Below, piece after piece: positions 6,829 to 12,490 of a stretch of 12,490 nucleotides of DNA. How positions within the stretch are numbered: position 1 is the first letter of the stretch; each line of letters opens with the position of its first letter. The stretch spans positions 1 through 12,490 of the forward strand of contig JALSTF010000133.1 in the NCBI GenBank assembly GCA_026983895.1, read 5' to 3'. Source of the DNA: Sulfurovum sp. Its GTDB lineage: Bacteria; Campylobacterota; Campylobacteria; Campylobacterales; Sulfurovaceae. A model generated the notes under the pieces. It saw nothing but the letters and a program-made list of their open reading frames with translations. It had not been told where the DNA came from and searched no databases. The position numbers and the translations under genes were made by a program.

Positions 6829-6854
6829 CATGTTTTGCAAGAAAGGGAAATATA

Positions 6855-7382
6855 TTATGCTTTCTCTGCGTGTATCTCGATTCCCAGAATGTCATCATTC
6901 TGCTCGATGTTGTCAAGGACCATGAAACTCTCTGTATCATCCTCTTCTATCGCACCGAAGACCGTATGTACTCCGTCAAGGTGCGGACATGGTGCAAAAC
7001 AGATGAAGAACTGGCTTCCGCCTGTGTTCGGCCCTGCATGCGCCATGGAAAGTGTTCCTCTTCTGTGGGGATGGTGACTCGTATCTGTCTCACAGTCTAT
7101 CTGCCAGTCCGGTCCGCCGGTACCTGCCATGGCAGGGTTGCCTGTAGGGCCGGAGTGAGGGCATCCTCCCTGTGCCATGAAACCGGGGATGACCCTGTGG
7201 AACTTCAGGTTGTCATAGAATCCTTCATTGGCCAGATGTGCGAAGTTCGCTACGGTATTGGGTGCATCATCAGGATAAAGTTTGATCCAAATGTCGCCTT
7301 TGTTCGTTTTGATCTTCGCGTACTGATAGGTGTCCATTACATCCTGGGGGATGTCATATCTTTTTGATTGTTTTCCAAACAT
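6855..7382 (-). CDS. Cyclophilin-type peptidyl-prolyl cis-trans isomerase
   Basis: This 175-residue enzyme speeds cis-trans isomerisation of prolyl bonds during protein folding. The cyclophilin core starts near residue 21 (YAKIKTNKGDIWIKLYPDDAP). It contains FHRVIPGFMAQGG with catalytic Arg63, Phe68 and Gln71, then GTLSMAHAGPNTGGSQFFI, and PHLDGVHTVFG. His134 stands where human CypA has the cyclosporin-contact Trp121. There is no signal peptide, so it is cytoplasmic and PpiB-like in location; I leave the symbol open. ATG 7382 is preceded by AAGGAC and a TATAAT box. A later in-frame Met16 is possible but lacks such support. It diverges from pyrF. Confidence 0.94.
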   Translation of the reverse strand: MFGKQSKRYDIPQDVMDTYQYAKIKTNKGDIWIKLYPDDAPNTVANFAHLANEGFYDNLKFHRVIPGFMAQGGCPHSGPTGNPAMAGTGGPDWQIDCETDTSHHPHRRGTLSMAHAGPNTGGSQFFICFAPCPHLDGVHTVFGAIEEDDTESFMVLDNIEQNDDILGIEIHAEKA

Positions 7383-7416
7383 GTTGTTTAGTCCTTAGTT
7401 ATTAAATTTAGGGTAA

Positions 7417-7423
7417 TATTATA
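7417..7423. promoter_or_regulatory. Candidate bidirectional -10 element between the cyclophilin gene and pyrF
   Basis: The minus strand reads TATAAT (7418-7423), giving a cyclophilin start near 7411. The plus strand reads TATTAT (7417-7422), giving a pyrF start near 7429 and a leader of about 18 bases. The flanking sequence TTTAGGGTAATATTATA (7407-7423) matches the folD spacer (559-575) at 16 of 17 bases, with the same orientation relative to the gene pair. Confidence 0.6.
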
Positions 7424-7447
7424 CCAATATAAAATTAGGAGCTGTAT

Positions 7448-8140
7448 ATGGAATTGTGTGTCGCACTCGATCTGCCCTCGGCAGAAGAGAATCTTGCACT
7501 TGCGGAGTCGCTCAAAGACTACAATGTATGGATGAAAGTGGGTTTTAGAGCCTATATACGTGACGGAAAACCGTTCATCGAGGCACTCAAGACGATCAAC
7601 CCTGATTTCAGGATCTTCCTCGATCTAAAACTCTACGATATTCCCAATACGATGGCTGATGCCGCCGAGGAGATCGCCAAACTGGGCGTGGATATGTTCA
7701 ATATCCATGCCAGTGCCGGTGCCGTCGCTATGAAAACGGTGATGGAACGGCTTTCTTCCTATGAAAAACGCCCTCTCGTTCTGGCCGTCACAGCTTTGAC
7801 CTCATTCAGTGAAGAGACTTTCAGAATGATCTACGAAAAAGGCATCGATGAAAAAGCCGAGCAGTTTGCCAGAATGGGTTATGAGAACGGCTTGGACGGT
7901 GTGGTCTGTTCAACTTTTGAAAGCAGGGCGATCAAAAATGCCACGAGTCATGATTTCTTGACCCTGTGTCCGGGTATCAGACCGTTCGGAGAAGATGCAG
8001 GCGATCAGCAGCGTGTGGCTACTTTGGAACTTGCCCATGAAGAGGGGGTGGATTATCCGGTAGTGGGAAGGCCCATTTACAAAGCGCAGGACCCTAAACA
8101 GAAAGTAGAAGAGATCCTCAAGGTAATGGCTGCTTTTTAA
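7448..8140 (+). CDS. pyrF: Orotidine 5'-phosphate decarboxylase
   Basis: PyrF catalyses the last step of UMP synthesis, decarboxylation of OMP, in the cytoplasm. The 230-residue length is normal. The substrate-site Asp8 lies in CVALDLP and Lys30 in VWMKVGF. The catalytic tetrad is completed by Asp59, Lys61 and Asp64 in FLDLKLYDIPNT. Phosphate-binding segments are PGIRPFGEDAGDQQRV and PVVGRPIY. AGGAG at 7437-7441 precedes the ATG by six bases. It is alone on its transcript, with no other pyrimidine gene in the window. Its stop abuts the stop of the small membrane protein on the other strand, with no terminator between them. Confidence 0.97.
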   Translation: MELCVALDLPSAEENLALAESLKDYNVWMKVGFRAYIRDGKPFIEALKTINPDFRIFLDLKLYDIPNTMADAAEEIAKLGVDMFNIHASAGAVAMKTVMERLSSYEKRPLVLAVTALTSFSEETFRMIYEKGIDEKAEQFARMGYENGLDGVVCSTFESRAIKNATSHDFLTLCPGIRPFGEDAGDQQRVATLELAHEEGVDYPVVGRPIYKAQDPKQKVEEILKVMAAF

Positions 8141-8272
8141 CTATTTATTCCTGAGTGCTTTGGCTTTTTGCGGGTCTGCCAGATGGGTAGCATGCTTCAT
8201 TCCCTGAATCATGAAATAGGCGCCTACTGCAAAGAGAGCCAAAATAAGAAGAGGTGCGATTTTTTGAAACAT
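8141..8272 (-). CDS. Small single-pass membrane protein, 43 residues, unknown function
   Basis: The complete ORF starts at ATG 8272 and stops at TAG 8141-8143, directly against the pyrF stop. It begins MFQKIAPLLILALFAVGAYF, a single hydrophobic helix of about 18 residues. A hydrophilic tail of about 20 residues follows, MIQGMKHATHLADPQKAKAL plus RNK, rich in Lys, His and Gln. The ribosome site CAGGA at 8279-8283 lies six bases before the ATG, and it fills the gap between pyrF and the tRNA exactly. I do not recognise a family. The tail resembles short membrane proteins next to respiratory genes, but that is not evidence of function. The good ribosome site and plausible topology favour a real gene. 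Confidence 0.7.
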   Translation of the reverse strand: MFQKIAPLLILALFAVGAYFMIQGMKHATHLADPQKAKALRNK

Positions 8273-8297
8273 TGGGTATCCTGAAATATTTTTTTAA

Positions 8298-8303
8298 ATC
8301 ATA
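8298..8303 (-). promoter_or_regulatory. Possible -10 box of the 43-residue membrane protein
   Basis: TATGAT on the minus strand would start transcription near 8291, about 19 bases before the ATG. It is an imperfect match in A/T-rich sequence, without a clear -35 box. Confidence 0.35.
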
Positions 8304-8346
8304 CACTAAAAAGTCTTTTTTAAGCTTTGGTTTAAGGCAAATGCAT

Positions 8347-8352
8347 TATAAT
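8347..8352 (+). promoter_or_regulatory. -10 box of tRNA-Ser
   Basis: A perfect TATAAT, preceded by TGCAT, lies 21 bases before the mature tRNA 5' end and predicts a start near 8359. No good -35 box at standard spacing is seen. Confidence 0.6.
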
Positions 8353-8373
8353 CCCACTCACAAAACCACATAC

Positions 8374-8464
8374 GGACAGTTGGGTGAGTTGGCTGAAACC
8401 ACATCCCTGCTAAGGATGCGTACTCGTAAGGGTACCGAGGGTTCGAATCCCTCACTGTCCGCCA
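8374..8464 (+). tRNA. tRNA-Ser, anticodon GCU
   Basis: The acceptor arms GGACAGT (8374-8380) and ACTGTCC (8454-8460) pair perfectly, with discriminator G8461 and an encoded CCA (8462-8464). The anticodon stem CATCC/GGATG (8402-8406/8414-8418) encloses the loop CTGCTAA, giving GCU at 8409-8411 for AGC and AGU serine codons. A long variable arm with CGTAC and GTACCG confirms class II. The T arm is GAGGGTTCGAATCCCTC. The 3' side shows only a weak A/T hairpin (8496-8509), so termination is unclear. Confidence 0.98.
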
Positions 8465-8548
8465 TTTAAATCTCCTGAATTTTATCATCTCAAATATTGA
8501 ATTTTCAATTATATTTATGCACTTGTTTTAAAATCTCTTTTTTTTAGG

Positions 8549-8554
8549 TAAAAT
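8549..8554 (+). promoter_or_regulatory. Possible -10 box of the histidine kinase gene
   Basis: TAAAAT within GGTAAAATAATCC lies 30 bases before the kinase ATG, after a run of eight T. It predicts a start near 8561 and a leader of about 24 bases. The match is imperfect. Confidence 0.4.
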
Positions 8555-8584
8555 AATCCAAAGAAGGCTTAAAAGGGAAGATGG

Positions 8585-10363
8585 ATGTTTGGAAATATGA
8601 GAAAAGAGATAGGGTTGAGTGGTGCTGCATCGCTGGTTGTCGGTGTATTCGGTTTTTTATTTTTACAGATGACATCCCTGCAATCACTCTTGCTGATATT
8701 CCTCTTTATGGCTTATCTTCTGCTTGTACTTTACATTTATAGAGAGTATATGCATAGTAAACGTCCGCAAAAAAAAGAGAAGACCGTACCCGAAGAAAAA
8801 TATAAACTTCTCAAAAATAAACTTGATGCGGCCACGGCCAAAGCGGACACACTTGAAAAAGAATCAAAAACCACAGAAATGTTCCTTGCGAGTATGTCAC
8901 ATGAAATACGTACCCCGCTCAACGGCATCGTTGGTCTGACGGAATTACTCGATGGTACGGAACTGACACAGGAACAGAAAGAATTCGTTTCGATGATACG
9001 GGAAAGTTCATACAATCTCAATGTCATCGTCAATGATATCCTTGATGTATCCAAGATCAATGCCGGAAAAATGGAACTTGAGAGTATCCCTTTCAATCTT
9101 TTTGGAAAAGTAGAAGCCTCCTTGGGTGTATTTGTACCGAAGATAGAAGAAAAAGGGATCACCCTCAATCTTTTTACCGATCCGAAAATCCCCAAAATGC
9201 TTATGGGTGATCCGACAAGATTGTCGCAGGTCATCAGCAATCTTGTCAGCAATGCCTTGAAATTTACGGACAAAGGCGGGAAGATCGACGTCCGCGCGGA
9301 ATACCTGAAAAAAAAGAATGATACGGTAAGCCTGAAAATATCGGTAAGCGATACGGGAATAGGGTTGAGCAAAGCACAGCAGGCCAAGATATTTAAAGCA
9401 TACGGCCAGGCGGATGCAAGTACTACAAGAAAATCCGGCGGAACAGGTCTGGGATTGACCATTTCCAGCAAGATCATTGAAGCGATGGGCGGCAAGCTGC
9501 GTGTGAAAAGCAAAGAAGGCGAAGGGTCGACCTTTTATTTCACTTTGACCCTGCCAAAGGCAGCACAGCAGGAAGAAACGGCGGACATAGCCAAAGATCT
9601 TTATGTCGGTGCTGTTCTTTCAGAAAATGACCCTCAAAGCCGATGCGGGAATATATTGCGTACCTATATTGAATATTATGGCGCCCAATATCAGGCCTAT
9701 ACGTGCGAGGAGATATTTACCGCGTTGCTTCCCGATGTCCTCCTGGTAGACCATCATTGCGTGGACGGGGAGACGCTTGAACGTTTTGCCAAACTCAATT
9801 GCAGGAAAGTATTGCTGACAACAAGTGCACGACAGGGAACGCTCGGCAACGAGCGCAATGTTTTTGATGAAGTCATCTACATGCCTGTCAGTTTTGAAAA
9901 GATAGGAACGATCCTTCAGCACAAAGCAGAGAAGATACACCGTATTCCGCAGCCGGCAGCAAAGAAAAAAAGATTTGACAATCTTCATATACTCGTTGCC
10001 GAAGACAATCCTATCAATCAGAAACTCATTAAGATAGTCTTAGAGAATTTCGGTCTGAAAGTAACGCTGGCATCCGATGGGGAAGAAGCTGTAGCATTGC
10101 GTAAAAAAGAAGCGTATGATATGGTCTTTATGGATATTCAAATGCCGAAAATGGGAGGTGTGGAAGCGACACATGAGATCTTGGCCTATGAAGAGGCCCA
10201 GGGGGTGCCGCATGTACCGATCATTGCCCTCACTGCCAATGCACTGTCCGGTGACAAAGAGAAATATATGGCAGAGGGGATGGATGATTATGCAACCAAG
10301 CCCTTGGACCTTGAACGTATTGAGAAACTTGTTTCCGAGTATTGTGATGTAACGAAAGGGTGA
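8585..10363 (+). CDS. Orphan hybrid sensor histidine kinase with a degenerate middle receiver and a C-terminal receiver
   Basis: The protein has 592 residues. Two transmembrane helices (about 11-30 and 33-52) are separated by only a few residues, so there is no periplasmic sensor domain. A coiled linker (70-98) leads to HisKA with His106 in MSHEIRTPLNG. The ATPase domain has N-box Asn219 and Asn223, G1 DTGIG (Asp256) and G2 GGTGLGLTI (285-293). Residues 338-445 resemble a receiver fold without its usual acidic pair and phosphorylation pattern (LVDHH at 387-391). A full receiver (467-585) has Glu473/Asp474, Asp517, Thr550 and Lys572. It probably autophosphorylates on His106 and transfers to Asp517. 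No response regulator or Hpt gene is adjacent, so the output is unknown. The AAGGGAAG ribosome site decides ATG 8585 over the out-of-frame ATG 8581. Confidence 0.95.
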   Translation: MFGNMRKEIGLSGAASLVVGVFGFLFLQMTSLQSLLLIFLFMAYLLLVLYIYREYMHSKRPQKKEKTVPEEKYKLLKNKLDAATAKADTLEKESKTTEMFLASMSHEIRTPLNGIVGLTELLDGTELTQEQKEFVSMIRESSYNLNVIVNDILDVSKINAGKMELESIPFNLFGKVEASLGVFVPKIEEKGITLNLFTDPKIPKMLMGDPTRLSQVISNLVSNALKFTDKGGKIDVRAEYLKKKNDTVSLKISVSDTGIGLSKAQQAKIFKAYGQADASTTRKSGGTGLGLTISSKIIEAMGGKLRVKSKEGEGSTFYFTLTLPKAAQQEETADIAKDLYVGAVLSENDPQSRCGNILRTYIEYYGAQYQAYTCEEIFTALLPDVLLVDHHCVDGETLERFAKLNCRKVLLTTSARQGTLGNERNVFDEVIYMPVSFEKIGTILQHKAEKIHRIPQPAAKKKRFDNLHILVAEDNPINQKLIKIVLENFGLKVTLASDGEEAVALRKKEAYDMVFMDIQMPKMGGVEATHEILAYEEAQGVPHVPIIALTANALSGDKEKYMAEGMDDYATKPLDLERIEKLVSEYCDVTKG

Positions 10364-10792
10364 TCAGAGATTTCGGGATTCTTTTCTCCGTTCTTCACCG
10401 GTGTACAGGTAGTGTGTAAGATCTCTGAAGTCCTTTTCCAGGCTGACGCCGGCCAATGTTTCAAATGTTTTAAAATCATTGCTTTTGACCGTAAAAGCAA
10501 GTTCGCTCACATGCACCATGCTCCCGCCGCGGGAGGTCGTCTCCTTTTGAAAAACGACATAGGCTGATTCGATCTCTCTGCTGTCCTCTCCATAACGGTA
10601 GCGCAGGAATTTGGGATGCAGTCCGTATGCTGCGATCTGTTCGATCTTGCCTTGTTTTTCTTCTGTGCCGGAAGCAGCTTCATCAGGGTCGAAGTATTGG
10701 GATGTGATGATCTGGTTGAATGTCCTTCCCGGAGCTTCTTTTTCTTTTGTTTCTTCTTGTTTCAAAAACAGTTTTTTGAATATGTTGAACAT
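10364..10792 (-). CDS. Conserved-looking cytoplasmic protein of unknown function
   Basis: I do not recognise this 142-residue protein. It starts MFNIFKKLFLKQEETKEKE, a basic amphipathic then highly charged N-terminus, without signal peptide or membrane helix. The rest looks like a folded alpha/beta domain, with notable stretches FNQIITSQYFDPDEAA, IAAYGLHPKFLRYRYGED and SMVHVSELAFTVKSNDFKTF. It has no Cys. I choose ATG 10792 because AAAGGGAAAGAGG lies just upstream. The open frame continues to 11053, but that extension would overlap the divergent selU gene and lacks a ribosome site. Possible minus-strand -10 boxes are TATAGA (10821-10826) and TATTAT (10836-10841). Its stop abuts the kinase stop tail to tail. 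Function should stay open. Confidence 0.75.
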   Translation of the reverse strand: MFNIFKKLFLKQEETKEKEAPGRTFNQIITSQYFDPDEAASGTEEKQGKIEQIAAYGLHPKFLRYRYGEDSREIESAYVVFQKETTSRGGSMVHVSELAFTVKSNDFKTFETLAGVSLEKDFRDLTHYLYTGEERRKESRNL

Positions 10793-10876
10793 AGGCCTCT
10801 TTCCCTTTCTATTTTTTGATTCTATATCATTTTTCATAATAGCTTTATGAAGTGCGGCCATAGCTGGATATTTTGG

Positions 10877-10882
10877 TATAAT
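10877..10882 (+). promoter_or_regulatory. -10 box of selU
   Basis: TATAAT on the plus strand lies 38 bases before the GTG start and predicts a start near 10889. It sits in the 127-base divergent spacer shared with the unknown gene at 10364-10792; the rest of that spacer shows only the possible minus-strand boxes noted there. Confidence 0.6.
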
Positions 10883-10919
10883 TCCATAAATATTAATAGC
10901 CCTAAAAAAGTGAGTATAT

Positions 10920-12020
10920 GTGAATCTTCCCCAAACCAATGATTTTTCAACACTTCTTCTCAATGATACACCCCTCATAGATGTACGTGCACCCATAGAG
11001 TTCAAAAAGGGATCTTTCCCCGCTGCTTTCAATCTGCCGCTCATGGATGACAAAGAGAGAGAAGAAGTGGGTACCTGTTACAAGAAAGAAGGCGGGAAAG
11101 CTGCCCTTGAACTGGGACACAGATTGGTGAGCGGAGAGCGTAAAAAAGCGCGTATCAGGGTATGGAGTGATTTTATAGACAAGCATCCCGATGCGGTACT
11201 CTACTGCTTTAGAGGAGGGGACCGTTCGCGTATCTCCCAGGAGTGGCTGCATGAAGCGGGGATTGACATTCCCCGTATCAAAGGCGGATACAAAGCCTTC
11301 AGACGTTTTATCCTTGATGAGCTGGAAACGATAGATACAAAATGCACACCTGTTGTTCTTGGCGGTACAACGGGGTCGGGAAAAACGATCCTTCTGAAAA
11401 AAATAGAGCAGAGTGTGGACCTTGAAGGACTGGCCAAACATCGGGGTTCCGCTTTTGGCCGGCAGATAGAACCGCAGCCTGCACAGATAGATTTTGAACA
11501 TCGGCTTGCCCGGGCACTTTTGAAACAGACGCAGAAGGGGGCAAAGCAGATCGTCATGGAGGATGAAAGCAGGAGGATAGGAAGACTTGAGATCCCCCGT
11601 ACACTTTTTTCCTATTTGCATGAAGCCCCTCTTGTGATACTGGATGTCCCGATGCACAAGAGGGTAAGAACGATCTTCGATGAGTATGTCAGCGGTTTTC
11701 AGGAACAGTTCATGGTCCGTTTTGGAAAGGAAGAAGGTATGAGATCATGGGAAGAGGCCATGCTGCGGAGTTTTAATGCGATCAGCAGGAAACTCGGCGG
11801 TGAAAGATATGCCAAAATGCTCTCCTGGTTCGATGATGCTTTGAAGATGCAGAGGGAGACGGGCAGTTCCAAAGGGCATGATCTCTGGATAGAAGCACTG
11901 CTTCGTGAATATTACGATCCGATGTACGAATACCAGATAGAACAAAACAGGGAGCGTATCGTCTTTCGAGGAGACGAGGGGGAAGTACTGGATTATTTGA
12001 CCCAAAGGACAGCACCATGA
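10920..12020 (+). CDS. selU: tRNA 2-selenouridine synthase
   Basis: SelU (MnmH, YbbB) replaces the sulfur of 2-thiouridine at tRNA wobble position 34 with selenium, using selenophosphate, through a geranylated intermediate. The N-terminal rhodanese domain has LIDVRAPIEFKKGSFPAAFNLP and catalytic Cys96 in LYCFRGGDRS (E. coli Cys97). The family C-terminal P-loop domain has LGGTTGSGKTILLKKI (Gly148 to Thr156). Family segments LAKHRGSAFG and MEDESRRIGRLEIP follow. The 366-residue length is normal. The start is GTG 10920: a stop at 10911-10913 blocks longer forms, and the ribosome site is weak, which suggests low expression. Its stop overlaps the HAD gene start (ATGA). Presence implies selenophosphate synthetase (SelD) elsewhere in the genome. 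Confidence 0.96.
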   Translation: MNLPQTNDFSTLLLNDTPLIDVRAPIEFKKGSFPAAFNLPLMDDKEREEVGTCYKKEGGKAALELGHRLVSGERKKARIRVWSDFIDKHPDAVLYCFRGGDRSRISQEWLHEAGIDIPRIKGGYKAFRRFILDELETIDTKCTPVVLGGTTGSGKTILLKKIEQSVDLEGLAKHRGSAFGRQIEPQPAQIDFEHRLARALLKQTQKGAKQIVMEDESRRIGRLEIPRTLFSYLHEAPLVILDVPMHKRVRTIFDEYVSGFQEQFMVRFGKEEGMRSWEEAMLRSFNAISRKLGGERYAKMLSWFDDALKMQRETGSSKGHDLWIEALLREYYDPMYEYQIEQNRERIVFRGDEGEVLDYLTQRTAP

Positions 12021-12481
12021 TAGAGATCCCGCATTTCGGAAATATCGATATTGAGAACATCCTTTTTGACTATAACGGTACATTGGCAACAGACGGACAT
12101 TTGAATCCTGAGACGGAAAGGCTTTTGATAAAGATATGCGGAGAATATAAAGTGTATGTCATTACTGCCGATACTTTCGGTACGGTCAAAGAGGCACTTC
12201 AGGATTTTGATCTTCAGGTACTGGTGTTGGCAAGTGCGGACCATACGGCTGAAAAAGCAGCATTTCTCACAAAACTGGGCAAAGAAAAGACCGTTGCTCT
12301 GGGAAATGGGAACAACGATGCCAAAATGCTTGAAGAAGCTCTCCTTTCTTTTGCCGTGATGGGAGATGAAGGCTGCAGCAAAGAGACACTCCTGGCATCG
12401 GATATTGTGGTAAAAGAGATCGTCTCAGCGATGGGAATGCTTCTTAATCCCAAACGGCTTATCGCGACTCTACGGAGATAG
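12017..12481 (+). CDS. Small HAD-superfamily phosphatase (soluble P-type-ATPase-like, COG4087 type)
   Basis: This 154-residue cytoplasmic HAD domain has no cap. Motif I is ILFDYNGTLATDG with nucleophile Asp18. The usual second Asp is Asn20, a pattern I associate with COG4087-type soluble P-type-ATPase-like proteins. Motif II lies in YVITADTFG (Thr50 or Thr53), motif III is Lys80 in HTAEKAAFL, and motif IV is GNGNNDAKML with Asp101. It is a complete protein. Without the general acid/base Asp, phosphatase turnover may be slow or the role regulatory. AAGGA at 12005-12009 precedes the ATG, which overlaps the selU stop by four bases, so the two are cotranslated. The substrate is unknown; a link to selenium or tRNA metabolism is only inferred from position. 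Confidence 0.88.
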   Translation: MIEIPHFGNIDIENILFDYNGTLATDGHLNPETERLLIKICGEYKVYVITADTFGTVKEALQDFDLQVLVLASADHTAEKAAFLTKLGKEKTVALGNGNNDAKMLEEALLSFAVMGDEGCSKETLLASDIVVKEIVSAMGMLLNPKRLIATLRR

Positions 12482-12490
12482 TTTTTCCTT

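Noticed and set aside
6745..6840. 32-residue N-terminal extension of NadE
   Set aside because: It crosses the REP-like element, does not resemble the family, and ATG 6744 has a strong ribosome site.
8496..8509. ATTGAA/TTCAAT hairpin as tRNA-Ser terminator
   Set aside because: It is nearly all A/T with a two-base loop and no following T run.
8737..9513. 258-codon minus-strand open frame inside the histidine kinase gene
   Set aside because: It is a shadow of the HisKA/ATPase coding region, without a ribosome site or recognisable domain.
10793..11053. N-terminal extension of the unknown minus-strand protein
   Set aside because: It would overlap the divergent selU coding region and its promoter; ATG 10792 has a proper ribosome site.

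Overview
The window reads as chromosomal core sequence of a Campylobacterota (epsilonproteobacterial) sulfur or hydrogen oxidiser, most like Sulfurovum or Sulfurimonas. This rests on protein style (FolD, PyrF, cyclophilin, NAD synthase and SelU/MnmH variants), several small c-type cytochromes, promoters with a good TATAAT but poor -35 box, and dense packing on both strands. It is an inference from recognition; no database search was possible. There is no phage, IS element, CRISPR array or obvious island.

Layout. 1-537 (-) is the N-terminal part of folD, cut by the window edge. It diverges from a one-heme cytochrome (627-992) and a secreted DUF4139/MuiA-like protein (1062-2489). On the minus strand follow a cold-shock protein (2543-2761) with a structured leader, a membrane-anchored c-type cytochrome with an odd domain order (2982-3479), a 25-residue lipoprotein (3580-3657) and a coiled-coil stress-type protein (3657-4121). 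Next on the same strand is trhA (4202-4846), overlapped by glutamine-dependent nadE (4843-6744), then a REP-like double hairpin and a cyclophilin (6855-7382). pyrF (7448-8140, +) diverges from the cyclophilin and ends against a 43-residue membrane protein (8141-8272, -). tRNA-Ser(GCU) (8374-8464) and an orphan hybrid histidine kinase (8585-10363) follow on the plus strand. An unknown protein (10364-10792, -) diverges from selU/mnmH (10920-12020, +), which overlaps a small HAD phosphatase (12017-12481, +).

How the genes relate. Most are housekeeping: one-carbon metabolism, NAD and pyrimidine synthesis, protein folding, tRNA and tRNA modification. Translational coupling by stop/start overlap is seen three times (nadE-trhA, coiled-coil gene-lipoprotein, selU-HAD). 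The two divergent spacers folD/cytochrome and cyclophilin/pyrF share a 17-base core (16 of 17 identical) that holds overlapping -10 boxes on both strands.

No large new system is evident. The points most worth a second look are the cytochrome whose Met half precedes its CxxCH half, the coupled minimal lipoprotein, the recurrent bidirectional promoter core, the cspA leader structures and the REP-like element. Two small genes (25 and 43 codons) are easily missed by gene callers.
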